The notes below the pieces were generated by a model. It was not told where the DNA came from. It ran no database searches and saw only the letters and a list, made by a program, of their open reading frames with translations. The translations under genes and the position numbers were made by a program. Positions 1-11,629 of a stretch of DNA of 64,000 nucleotides are shown in pieces (within the stretch, counting starts at the first letter, position 1; each line of letters begins with the position of its first letter). The stretch covers positions 16,144,356 to 16,208,355 of the forward strand of contig CM060470.1 of assembly GCA_030544235.1 (NCBI GenBank), written 5' to 3'. The stretch is from Lepturacanthus savala. Lineage: Eukaryota; Chordata; Actinopteri; Scombriformes; Trichiuridae.

Positions 1-663
1 TGACCTGTTGCCGCCGCTGCTGCCGCTCCGGCACAGCACCAGTCCTCCTGTCAGTGTGAGGCAGGCCGAGGCGTAGCCCAGATAGACGGCCAGGCCGATC
101 TCGTACTTCATCCCGTTGTTGAGGAAGGGGTCGTAGAAATCCATGATGACGTCGTTGGTGGTCCACGACACGGTGACAAGGCAGAGAACGCCGGCGCAGA
201 GGAAACAAACCCCCCCGATCAACACCAGGGGAGACTTGATGAACGAGCCGCGGGCGAAACGGGTGCACTTCATCCCCAGCACGGAAACCACAAACGCCAG
301 GATAGAGGTGACGCAGGAGAGCACCATGAGCGCCCGGGCAGCCTAACGTGGAGGGGGACAAATGATGAAAACAAACAGACAAGCATTCTTAAATTGGGAT
401 TTTGTGCTTTAGAATAAAACGTGCAGTACCTGCAGGTCACGCGGCAGTGCCAGGAGAGACCTGTACAGCTCGCACTGGTAAATGCCCGTGCTGTGCCACA
501 CGCATTCCATCCACAGGCCTTTCATGTAGGCGGTGGCCGTGATGATGTTGGAGCCGACGTAGGCCGTGCTGCGCCAGTGGGGGAGCACGGTCGCCACCAC
601 AGTCCCCGTGAATCCCAGCAGGCCCAGGAAGAAGCCGAGGAGCTGGACCGCTGTGCTCGCCAT
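1..663 (-). CDS. claudin-14-like tight-junction protein (3' end cut by window edge)
   Basis: Claudins are four-pass membrane proteins that form the strands of tight junctions and set paracellular ion permeability. Two exons are read: 430-663 (78 codons, ATG at 661-663) and 1-342 (114 codons, still open at the window edge). They are joined across an 87-bp GT/AG intron in phase 0. The first extracellular loop has the claudin signature: W30, G49-L50-W51, C54 and C64, then R81 at the start of helix 2. The first helix (about residues 8-27) and the later hydrophobic segments are visible. The motifs LPHWR, WHSTGIYQC and SWTTNDV fit claudin-14 better than claudin-2. An in-frame ATG seven codons upstream gives an MCFREPT extension; I chose the second because claudins begin MAS. 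The C-terminal tail and PDZ motif are outside the window. Family certain; paralogue assignment moderate. Confidence 0.9.
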
Positions 664-1126
664 GGTCGGCTCACGGAAGCACAAAGCTGCAAAGTTGTGC
701 GAACACGTAAGGTTAGTGCAAGTGTATCCGATCGGGCAGATGAAGCACGCAGAAACAACAATAAACCGCCTCAGAAAAGAAGATGCACTTTCAGAAAAAA
801 AAAAACGAGAAAAAAAAAATGCTACAGTCCCTCAGGCTGAAGATGTGGCTGTTATCTGCAGGTCCCTGGTAGTACAGAAAATTCCACAGAGCTTACATCC
901 AGTCACGGATTCCAAGCCATTTGTCGGGCGTCTCTGGAGTGCGGGCGGAAAAAAAAAAAAAGTGCTGTGGAACCCCTCAATTGTTCTAGCGTCAGTCTCT
1001 GGTGAGTGGCAGGTGACTACATCTGTTACTAATGAGAGCAGTGTTCAGCTTCACCTGTTCCACGCACTCCTCTGGAGGGCAAAATCACAGCAGTCTATTT
1101 GTTAAGCTCCCTTCCAGCCCTCAGGA

Positions 1127-1160
<34 letters not shown>

Positions 1161-4100
1161 GGAGGAAATTAAACATTTACAGAATCCACCCAGGCTGAGA
1201 GCACTGTTATAAACCACTAACTTTGAACATGTTCACAGCTCTGCAGGGTATTTGAGAGCCAGGGACTGAATGAGAAGGTCACAAACGGTGACAATAAGAG
1301 ATCCCATCGATGTAGTATTAGTAGTCAACAAAATTATATAATGTCCCATTTAATCTCAGACATCAGTTCTATATATATATGTATATGTATATAAATAGTG
1401 ACAAAATTCCATAATTGTTCAAGCCACAACTTAAGATCTCCTCTCTCCACAGAGGAAGAACATGAGCAACACGTGGGTAGTTAAGCATTTACTTTTGTTG
1501 ACTTCCCTTTCCCTCGCAATGTCTTGAACAAACTGTTCCATGAGAAAATATCCTGACTCATGAGCTGCCAGTTTCCTAACAATGACAACCCAAGACCCTG
1601 AAAAATATGTCAACAGTGACCCTATCTTTTAATTAACTGACAAATAATACCCCTTGAACGCGGAATGTCTTTTTTGTCCGTGGCCGCGGGAATGAAACAC
1701 TTTACATTTCACAGCAAAGAAACCAAACTGTGCTCATACACGGACGCATTGTTCCGACTTCCTCGGAGAACAGATCTTGTTTATATAAAAGCTTGATTAT
1801 TGTTCGACGTTAGACCTGGCACTGTCGGGGCCACTTAAAATATCAGAGATACAAGCCTCATTGTGCTCACTTAATGATTGACTGGAGGCATGACAAGCGA
1901 GCAGCAGGAACCAGGGATTGGCTGTGCCAAGCGTTTTGTTTGACTTTTGTTTGTTTCCAATATTAGACAAAATAAGACCAAAGCGAGGCTGTAAAATGCT
2001 TGTTTTTCCTCACTTAGAAACTGCAATATCCACACTGTGGAATATTGTTCACACGATGCTATCATACATAACTTTTCATTTTGTTAATAATTATTAGAAA
2101 CTCTCCACATTTAAATACTCACCAATGGGGTTACTCCAGGATTAGTGAGCCATGCTTACAGGTGTCCAGCTGTAAAAGATGTTGGACAGAAACTGGAAGT
2201 TGTGGCACCGATGCCACGCTGACCAGCTCCTTTTTTATCTCCGATTCCGCCTTTCGGGGACAATAAGTGACTGTTAGAAATCTCCGTTCATCAGTGGCGG
2301 CGTTATCCCTAGGAGCATCATGTCAGTTATGACATGGGAGACGGTCCCGTGACGGCTCGCTGCTCCAGACAGACAAACAGGACCGGTGTCGACCCAGAGG
2401 CAGAGCGCTGTTACAAAGCAGACACACACAGAGGAGATATTGTCCTCACTGGATGTGTTGTTTTTTTTGGTCTTGATAGTTCAAATCAGTGCATTTCCAG
2501 ATCTGTTGATGAAAGAATGACAAGAACGTCCATAGTGTCTGACAGCTTTATCATCTTATAACCAACTTGTAGGAAAAGCGTTATTATTTTCCTATAATAA
2601 AAGCTGAATTGTCAAAGTATTTCAACTTTCAAATTGGCATCGCACAAAATCAACTCAATCAAACAGTAGTAGTCAATGGTAAGCTGACGCTCTGCGTGAT
2701 TGTGTGTGGTACATACTGTACAGCGAGTCGGGTGAGGTCGTTTTGACTGCAGTTTTATCTCTGGATTCTTCTGAGGAACATCCTCCTCCTCCTCCACAGT
2801 TCTCCTCTCTCTCTCTCCCTCTGTGGCCCAAGTGTAACCCACCATGACATCCTGTCGGCATACACGGGCATTTTCCCTTCCCCTGGGTTCCTTGTGTGGT
2901 ATCCAGTCTCTGTAAGAGCTCTACAGCGAGAGGGATCATCCTCTCCAAGGTCTGCCTGTGGGAGACGCCATTTGAATGCAGAACACTTAATAGTCTTAGT
3001 TAAACTGAGTAATCCTGTGATTAGCTGCTGAGCATAGCTGGTCTGTTGTGCACCGTGCAGGAGGATAACCCTTTTCTGAAACGTTGAACTCTTTGCAAAT
3101 CACGTACCCGTGCTACGACATTTTACATAAATATATGTAAATACATACAATTATTCACATTTCTCAGCAGAGATTTAAGGGCCATGCACACCCAGACAAG
3201 TGTTTAAGGCATCCTGAATGATTAGACCTCTGCCCAGATTGAGGTCGACCCTAGGAGCGATGACGAGTGTTATGCGCGGTCACCCAACTCCGTGAATTAA
3301 TAATGAAGACAAGGTTCTCACCTTTGCCCCGACCTAACAGGTGCAAAATAAAAACTGCCAGGAGAGAGAGCGAGAGAGAGAGAGAGATAGGGTGATCAAG
3401 CATAGTCTGTATACACCAATACAGTCCAGAGAAACACCTCTCTAATACTCTAATATCTCTAATATAACAATACTCATTTCCAGTTCTATAGTTTGCAGAA
3501 ACTTAAACTTAATCCCATTTTTCCAAATATTGTCCAACATCAAATACCCTTCATATTATAATAGCAATATAACCTTCCAAAAACAAAATAACGTTATTTA
3601 AGCATACTTAATTGAATCATAGAATCATTTTACATTTTAATGTTTTTGGTTTTTAAACTAGCGCTGTAACAAGTGCATAAAAAGGCAGAAAATCAATAAT
3701 TAAGTATTTTTTCATAATTTTAAGATACGTTTGCTTCGCAATATTTCCACCTACCTTTTATAAATACTTGTAAGTAATTTGCTCGCTGTGTTTTACGTTA
3801 TTTACTCTGCGTCATTTTACGTTACTTTACGTTATCAAAACACCACGAGCTGGTTATTTCGCGCCGTTGTCATCAAAGAAAATCTACCGCACAACAATCA
3901 AGCTGATTATTACTGCTTAATGATACTAATAACTCGGATTATTAGCAGCAATATTGGTAAAATAACCTCTTATTGTAACACTAGTCCCGTTTTCTGTAGG
4001 AAACTGTGTTTAGATTCATCTGGAAATTGAGATACATTTGCTTTAGTTCATTGTCACGTTTTGTTCTGATTGACGTTCGTGGGCAACAAAGTTAGCTAGT

Positions 4101-4734
4101 TAGGTTAAGCTAGGTTAGCTTTTAAATACATTCTCTGAAGTCGCAGTGGTGTGTTAAGTACTTGAAATCGACTTATATCTTACCAGAAATGACTTTAACT
4201 TCAGCTTGGATTGAGATTTACTTACTTCCCATGTATTGTTTTTCATTAATGAGCATTTATCTTGGTCAGTTAACGTTAAACAGTCTGACTTCTCTTCTTT
4301 AGACTTATGAACCAACACCATTTAAAAAATAGTTTTCCATTGTGTTAATTGTGTAACATTTTTACAAAGCCCCTTAGGGGATATGGGGAGAAACAAAATA
4401 TATGGGTGAAAAAAAAAATAATTTTGTTTTCTCATATATTTAACCTTACCTAAGATGTCCTTGTGTGAGCAAATCTGGATGTGGCACATTGTGAGTTTTT
4501 GTGGGTGGATGGGTACCACACAGGATTGTCACCTGGGAGAGCCACTACTGGGTTTGAGTGAGTAGTGGTTTTTAAAGCATGACATGCAAGCCAAACACAC
4601 AGTTACTGTTGGAGGTATTCTTCATTTTTCTTATAGTATTTCTTCATTATGGATTTGTCATTGGGTGAAAAAAAAGCTTTCCTTAAGTCTGTAGCTTATC
4701 TGCTTTTAAATCTGATATTGTGCACTTATCTGTG
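664..4734. other. intergenic region between divergent claudin and fbxo47 genes
   Basis: No coding exon is recognised here. The region is A+T-rich with short A-runs (797-820, 949-962). Purine microsatellites lie at 1127-1162 (AG) and 3361-3387 (GA). The motif TTTTACGTTA or TTACGTTA occurs three times in 3790-3835. It should contain the claudin 5' UTR and promoter and any distal fbxo47 promoter, but neither transcription start can be fixed from sequence alone. Confidence 0.5.
1127..1162. repeat. (AG)n microsatellite
   Basis: About 36 bp of AG dinucleotides with one interruption (AC at about 1137), upstream of the claudin first coding exon. Confidence 0.9.
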
Positions 4735-4740
4735 TATAAA
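4735..4740 (+). promoter_or_regulatory. candidate TATA box for fbxo47
   Basis: TATAAA lies 46 bp before the predicted fbxo47 ATG at 4781. Initiation 25-30 bp downstream would give a 5' UTR of roughly 15-20 nt. This is a sequence match only; the genome is A+T-rich, so chance matches are common. Confidence 0.25.
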
Positions 4741-4780
4741 GGTACAGAAAGCTAGAGGAGATAATAAATAAACACCCAAA

Positions 4781-4795
4781 ATGGACTTTAAAATG
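4781..4795 (+). CDS. fbxo47: predicted 15-bp first coding exon of fbxo47
   Basis: An ATG in good context (A at -3, G at +4) encodes MDFKM and is followed directly by a GTAGG donor. Splicing to the acceptor at 5189 continues the frame as VDSVVAIMGRAV with no stop, which adds 12 residues before the internal ATG at 5210. A TATA-like box lies 46 bp upstream. This is a prediction. The gene could instead start at 5210 with an untranslated upstream exon. Confidence 0.45.
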
Positions 4796-7700
4796 GTAGG
4801 GAATTGTTTATACTTTGTTTCATCAATCATATTTTTATCAAGCATCGCATGCACAGACATTCATGTTTCACTTTTATATTCATCCAAACTATGCCTGCAG
4901 TGACGTGAGCATAATAAAAGTTTCTTAACAATCAAAGTTCTTTTGCAAACTCAGGAGGAAGATAGTTAGTTCTACTGGAACTAAATGGACATAACTTAAA
5001 ACAGTTTCCACCACAATTCTTCAGATTTTATATTGCAGTAAGTAATGAAGATGCTTCAGAGAAATGTAGTAAAAGTTGATAGATATAGAAAACTATCAAA
5101 AATATACCCAAGTATTGTAACAAAGTATTACGACCTTGTTACATTACACCACTAAAGTGAATTTTGCTGTCTCTCTTTTTGAATACAGGTGGATTCAGTG
5201 GTGGCAATAATGGGTCGAGCAGTTTCCACAGATGTCATGAAGGTCTCATTGACTCACAAGTCTCAGCGTAATAAAAGGACCCGTTATCTGCCGGTCAGAA
5301 CCATCATGACCCGCAGCCGAGTGCAGCACAATGGCAGCTTCTTCCAGAAAGTCCCCTTAGAGGTGTTTCACATGATCATGGACAAACTGTCTGGTAGGTT
5401 AAGGCTGACTGACCTTAGGACCTTAAAAATGTCTCTTGATTCAATATGTACAGAGAGATAAGTAGAGAGAAATATGGAATTTGATTTGAGTTATTTTCAG
5501 GTAATAAGTATGGAAAAAAGGAAAAAAGTGTATGGAAACATATTTGTTTTTCCAGATTATTGTCCCTATTATTTTTCTAATTTATTCATCTAAAAAAAAT
5601 CTCCAAAAAAAGTCTGGAAAAGCGTGGGATTTTGAATGTCAATGTGTGTGTTTGCCAGTGCTGGAGATGAGCGTGTTCAGCATGGTGTCCAAGGAAATCA
5701 TTCGTTATGTTGTGGACTATATCAACACCCTGGCGTGGAAGAATAAAATGATCATGCAAAGCTTTCACCACTCTACCTGCAACGAACAGAGATCCACTAT
5801 CGCACACTACAAAGACCTGGGTATGCACAAATGGATCATCTTAATAATATTCTGTTCTTCACATTATATTTATTACTGAAAGCCTGTTGATCTGTCATTC
5901 ACATTGCTGATTGCGTATCTTTCTTCAATTTATAATCACTACACATTACTTTGTAGTAATATACTTTTGTGTTCAATGTCTCAGGTTTGCTGTTCAAGAG
6001 ATGTACCTTGTTGCTACCAACAAAGGACAGGTTAAAGTTTATCTTTAACATGTTTTCACAGGTAAGAAAAGGACAGGTGAGAAGACCAACAGCAGGGCGA
6101 TAATTACTAATCTCTGATTAGGTTAGTTAATCATGCATATCTTATTTTGTTCTGTTTGACTTTAAGCTCTTATTCCGATGAGACAGAAAGACAAATGATA
6201 CCTTTTTAAAAACAAATTTATACACACATCGGGATGGGACAAACATCTGGTAAAATGACCGGTTGAAGTCCTGTAAATATTCTTATGTGGTACCAAACGT
6301 TAATGGTTAACAGAGGTGTCGGAACAGTCGTCTCCTGCAACCTTCTCGACTCCAGTCCATGAAACAAAGCATTGAGCCGTTCACCTAACTTTCCTCCTGC
6401 TGAGAAAAATGAAACTTACTGAACATACAAAAACAGACTAAGGTACACTGGCCAAATAAATAACAGTAAAAGGGGAAAAAAAACACCAGCACTCAAAATT
6501 CTATCTCTATTTCAGTATTTTTAGTAGAAGACTGTACGCATTGCAGCAAAATGCCTAGATGCTGAGGAAGGCATTCCAATAAAAGCTTTCTAATAAAAAA
6601 ATAGGACTTTTTGAGTGCTGGCCATCTTTTCCCTTTTACTGTTGCACATGTATGCAATGCAGTGTTGTTGGTGTAGCAATATGCTGTTAAGACCTAATAT
6701 CTGTTGACCTTGACACATTGGTATCGACCTCATGAAACTCTTCCAGGCCCCCTGCTTCATGTTGGAGCAGTGCTCAGCACCAGACTGCATCGGCTTCTCC
6801 AGCTACGGGGTCTTCCTCCAGGTGAAAGCCCTCATACAAAGCCTGAAAATTACATAAGACATTGAAACTTTGGTGCGTTTAAAGAGAATCAGCTGCGGCT
6901 CAGAGTAGATAAACATAATATATAATATGTTTGCAGATTCAATGAGGTATTAGAGCTCAATTCTTAATTTCCTTCTTGAAAAGCTAATCTTTTTAGCAAA
7001 AATGAACAAGGTTGCAGCCGACCTGTAGTAAAATGGCATGATGAAGATAAATAGAAGAATACTAATATTATACTTTCAAATCTGTTTTACTGACAGATGA
7101 GTCTGTTTTTGCCAAGATGCAAGACAAATTTACCACTGAGGACAATTAAAATGGAATTACTTTGAAGTTTACAACTAATCTTATATGATAATTTGGCTGT
7201 GTAATGCTGCATGCACACTCAATCACAATTTATAAGAATATGTAAATACCTGATTTATTATTTGTATTTTAGAACTTTGTCCTCATATGAACTTTAAAAA
7301 AACATTTTAACCAGAAAATATGAATCTTTTCTGGCATTAAAAATGGTTAATGGTTGTTCTGTTGATTAATCTACAGACACTAATCGCAGGATGGGATGAG
7401 ATTGAGTGCCACAGAGTGTTCGTCTTCCTGTGCGATCTCACAAACCTGCTGCAAAAAATTGCGTCGACCATTGCCAGACAACCAGGTGTGAAAATGTGTC
7501 CCCACAACTCCATGATTGCTGTGTTTCAGTTAACGAAAATCATCCGTTGAAGATTTTTTGTGCTTATTCCAAATTTCAAGTTATGCTGATGGCAATTTGT
7601 GTTGCTCCTGGTGCAATCTGTTTTGCTTTGAAGGCAATCATTTAAATTTCCAGCGAGGTTAGCGGCATGCATGGGCCTCTGAGGTGGCGTGTCGTGTCCG

Positions 7701-10700
7701 AATAGTTGGAAAACACACTCCTGTGAGAGAGGAGAGTGAACTAACGGTGCAGTGTGCTAAAGTGGGAATGACTATCCGGACAGCTTGTTTTTCCTGTCTG
7801 TCCTCAGGGGTGATGTGGTACCAGGAACTGCAGCTGCGTTACTTCTGCCGTCAGGTTCTCTTGGACGTCTGTCCAAACCAGCGAGACTGTCAGTTCTGGC
7901 TAATGGAACTCCTGAAGCCTTGGGCGATAGTCAGCCAGGCACACTTACTGTTCATCCTCTATGGACCACTGCTGCCCGGGGGTAACATCATTTTTATAGT
8001 TAAATAAAACAATCATAACGGGATAGCTGTCGAATGTAAGGCCATCAGTTTGTCCGACGACAACTGTTCATTTGCTAAAAAGCAAAGCATAGAAATGAGC
8101 TGTATTAAGAGCTGAAAATAAACCATCTTTGCAGCTATTCAGCTTGTTTGTTTCATTCATAGAAATTATGTAAAGTTCCAGTGAATGCTGTTGATCTTCC
8201 TCTCTATAATCCTATTCAAATTTTATTTGAATTCTTAATACTCCAATTTAGCCTCATTAAAATTTACCATGTACCTATACACAGATATATTGCATCGCCA
8301 GTGCCATTATAAATATGCAGTTGTTATGCGTTTTGTATCAGTCCCAGAACGTTTTATGTTCATGAGACCTGACAAAAGCATTTTTTTACATGTGGGTTAA
8401 ATGCAGATAGGTGAGTTAATAAGGGCCAGATTTGCTAATGTTATCTAATCAATCAGATTTTATCAGACTGACCAGAGCTGTACAACCTCTGCAACGTAAG
8501 AGTACAAAGAGCATAGGACATTTTATTTCTATTTGATAAAATTAAAAGTAAAGTTAGGCTTTGCTGAGACTGAGACCTTTAAAATTAAACTTAAGTACAT
8601 GAATAAACGGACTGTGTTGCTTTCCACCACTGCCTAATATATTAATAAAAATATATATTTAGAAAGTTATAATTATATTGAAGATTTTTTAAAATATAAA
8701 ATGGATATTAATTTCAGCATTTGAGTAGTATTAATTGCTTTGCATCCCTAGCAGTCCTAGTGAGGTTTTCTCTTCCATGCAGGCACCATCGGTTGGCAGG
8801 TTCCAGTGGAGAGGGGGCTGCCTCACAGTGCTCTCTGCGACCTGGCCAGGGCTATCATCCTGCTCTTCAACAACCAGGAAATCAAAGGCTGGACCCCTGA
8901 CTCAATGCTGACAGTCTTGGAGGAGCTCATTGGTATCATTGTTCAAATGTTCTCATATAGAAAAAAACAATCCTATGGACACGAAGGTAGATTACAGACG
9001 CTCAGGTGGCTCATAAGAAATAATAAGACTTTAATAAAGAGCCTTCTATCGAGGGAGATTTCTTTGTTAAAGATTTAGTATTGAAGAACTGGACAAGTCC
9101 TGAAACATCATTCTCACAAACAAGCTAAGTTGGTTTATTTTGTGTGGAAAAAATACCGGATGGAAAAGTGAGCCTGTAAAAGAATTCACTTTAAATGGCA
9201 GTGGGACTCCACTGCATCCCATTAGATTCCCTGAGAAAGCAGCTTCTAGCGTGCCTCCAGCTAACCCAGGAATCTTATGTTACAGGATTTATAGCCTCAG
9301 CTTATGTCATTATGTCACAACTAAAACACAATACAGTAAAAAGTTTCACTGTGTTAAATGAAGGTGGAAAATAACATTTACTGAGCTGATTTTAGTCTCG
9401 ATGTCCTTCCCCTTCTTCCCTCCCCAGTGATTCCTCAGCCCTGGCATGTGGAGAATGTGGCTCGTCTGCTGGTGCTCTGTGGCAGCAACATCTGCTACTC
9501 TGTTCTGGCTAGCAAGGCCCTCAACAGACGATTACCCGAGATCGCAAGACTCATCGTCTACATCATATTGGTGAGGATATTCGTTATTTTATCAACTGTT
9601 CAGCCTCATTATGGTCAAGTATGTTTGGCCATTTTTGGCTTTTATTTGAGATTAAGATAGTAGTTTGTCATAGATTTATTATGTAATTGATTGATGATAT
9701 GTTAAACATAGAATGAGGACAAGTGTACATCCTAGTTAAAGGCAGATAATGTAATGAGTCATCTCCTATGCTTTGCCCTGAAAATTGTGATTCACTATTG
9801 CTCTTTCTCTGATTTGCTGTGTCTGCTTATACCTCTTGATTAACGTCAACTTTTCTAGACAAAGGGAGAAAATTAAATCTTGATTGGTTGAAAATATTGT
9901 TTCCAAATTGCAAAATAAAAAAAAATGTTTGCATTTTGATTACTGTTCACATGGATGATCCACTGTTCAAAATAAATATATACTATACTGTAATCATTCC
10001 TGTTATTGTTGACAGTGAATGGAAGAGATGAGCCACTTGTGGTGTCCATGATTCTGATTCATTAGTTGTTGTTGAATTAAAGGGACAGTTCGGTGTTTTG
10101 AGCATCTAGCTTAATTTGCCACATCCCATGTATCTGAAGCATAGAGACCATAATTTCATGGATTCCACCAGTATTGAGTTTTGTAACTTAGTTTGTTAAC
10201 TGAAAAACTGAATAAACACTGGTAGGAAGCTTGGTGTGTAATAGTAGCCGTCTCGGTAAGTTGTACTGTGTAAACGATTCTATTTCATTCATTTGTACTT
10301 GCTCTGAAAGACCTGGAAATGAGCATTGTGCTCCTAACTGGTAGAACAGCTTGCATGGAAGGATTTATGATATGTGATATGTGAGCAGCATAACTTACCC
10401 CAGCTGATGTGCTTAGTAGTTCTGCTGCTCTGACACGAGGAATAGCTGTTTTATTTAGTGTCTGTAGGCTACTTGTATGGCTTGAAAATACACTTATATA
10501 TCATAATATATATTATATATATATCATATAGCCACATGCCCATGACTTCTGGTGTGATCTGCTCTGTGCAGCTTGACGTCTTTGCTCGCAGCTCACAGAA
10601 GAAACAGATGTCAGTACTAAGCGGTCGCTGCAGAGCGCGAGCCAGTCGTGAGATTGCACGATGGAGCACGGCTGCCTTAAAAGAACAGATCAGTACACAC

Positions 10701-11584
10701 TGGTAGCAAAGGAAAATTCTGGCAGGAAAAGTCACCGCTATACAAGGCACAAGACCCTGACATTTCTTATTCAAATCATTGGTATAAAATCAACTTATTT
10801 AATTATTTTTCTGTTTGTTTCTCACAGCAAGAAGGCCGCAGGTTCAAGACCTCCTTGGCTTTGTGGTCTGTTTGCATGTTCCCTGCGTGGGTTTTCTCCA
10901 GTTTCCTCCAACAGTCCAAAAACATGCTGAGGTTAATTGGAGACTCTAAATTGCCTATAGGTGTGAGTGAATCGTGTGTATGGCTCATGATAGATTGGCG
11001 ACCATCTGAGGTGCCTCTCGCCTGTAATGCGCTGGGATTGGTTCCAGCGAACAGCTGCGACCCTACTGAGGAATAAGCAGGTTTTGAAGATGAATGTTTG
11101 GTTTCTTTCTCAGGTGTGTGAGAAGGACAGCTATCCTATGTGCGGAGCAGTGAAGTTGGTACAGGAGATCTGCAAAGTCTTCAGCACGGCTCCTGAAAGG
11201 TTCTGCTTCATCCAACATCTGGAGATCATGTTTTCAGAAGTCACCAGGGAATTCTCTGCCGAAGGTGAGTAGGAGTGCGAACTGTATTTCATAAAATTCT
11301 TTTTTAAATTGTCTTGGCACTGAAAATCATCTTTATATGGGTCAGGACAAGAACATATGGGGGAAATGGTTCTTTGAAAAAAGTAATATGACAGTAATAT
11401 TGTGATATTTCAATCACAGAAGTATAAAATAGTAGCTACAGTTGAAAATGGTATAAAAAGTTATTCATAGCATCACCTGTTTCCAGGAAACCATCACGAC
11501 GACGAGAATTTCCCAACGTTGTGTACCCTCATGGACTCCATTGCTAGTTTCCACACCAAATTCCTCTGCATGTTCCTTAAATAG
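4781..11584 (+). CDS. fbxo47: F-box only protein 47 (complete, multi-exon)
   Basis: F-box proteins are substrate receptors of SCF (SKP1-cullin-F-box) ubiquitin ligases. FBXO47 is germline-enriched, needed for meiotic prophase in mouse, and acts in germ-cell sex determination in medaka. Exons: 4781-4795 (predicted), 5189-5393, 5659-5820, 5985-6061, 6747-6821, 7377-7485, 7808-7981, 8783-8932, 9428-9570, 11114-11264, 11487-11584 (stop TAG). All junctions are GT/AG and phases agree. With the first exon the product is 452 aa, the length I recall for human FBXO47; from the internal ATG at 5210 it is 440 aa. The F-box spans about residues 58-103 (KVPLEVFHMIMDKL, then SVFSMVSKEI). Family motifs follow in order: GLLFKRCTLLLPTK, AGWDEIECHRV, FWLMELLKPW, NICYSVLASKA and KVFSTAPER. 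It converges on arl6. Identity is strong; only the first 12 residues are uncertain. Confidence 0.93.
9571..11113 (+). other. fbxo47 intron between exons 9428-9570 and 11114-11264
   Basis: This is the largest fbxo47 intron. Its 3' end holds an RTE-like repeat (10815-11085) that stops about 28 bp before the splice acceptor. The segment beginning AAAGGGACAGTTCGG at about 10079 looks like another interspersed repeat but could not be assigned. No exon was seen in the rest. Confidence 0.6.
10815..11085 (+). mobile_element. RTE-like LINE 3' tail (teleost interspersed repeat)
   Basis: Diagnostic phrases of a very common teleost repeat appear in order: CAGCAAGAAGG and GGTTCAAG, then TTTGCATGTTCCC, TCCAAAAACATGC, TTAATTGGAGACTCTAAATTG, GATTGGCGACC, GCTGGGATTGGTTCCAGC and GCGACCCTACTGAGGAATAAG. 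Other copies lie at 15840-15960 (plus) and about 52363-52490 (minus). I recall this sequence as an RTE-type LINE tail; the clade is from memory. Confidence 0.7.
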
Positions 11585-11623
11585 GAATTATGCAGATTGC
11601 AAGGGACAACATGTAGAAGACAA

Positions 11624-11629
11624 AATAAA
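11624..11629 (+). terminator. fbxo47: fbxo47 polyadenylation signal
   Basis: AATAAA lies 40 bp after the fbxo47 stop codon (TAG 582-584 of the 11 kb block), which implies a very short 3' UTR. It is the first canonical hexamer downstream. Confidence 0.5.

Noticed and set aside
566..1105. 179-codon plus-strand open frame
   Set aside because: It overlaps the claudin exon antisense, contains poly-lysine from A-runs, and resembles no protein.
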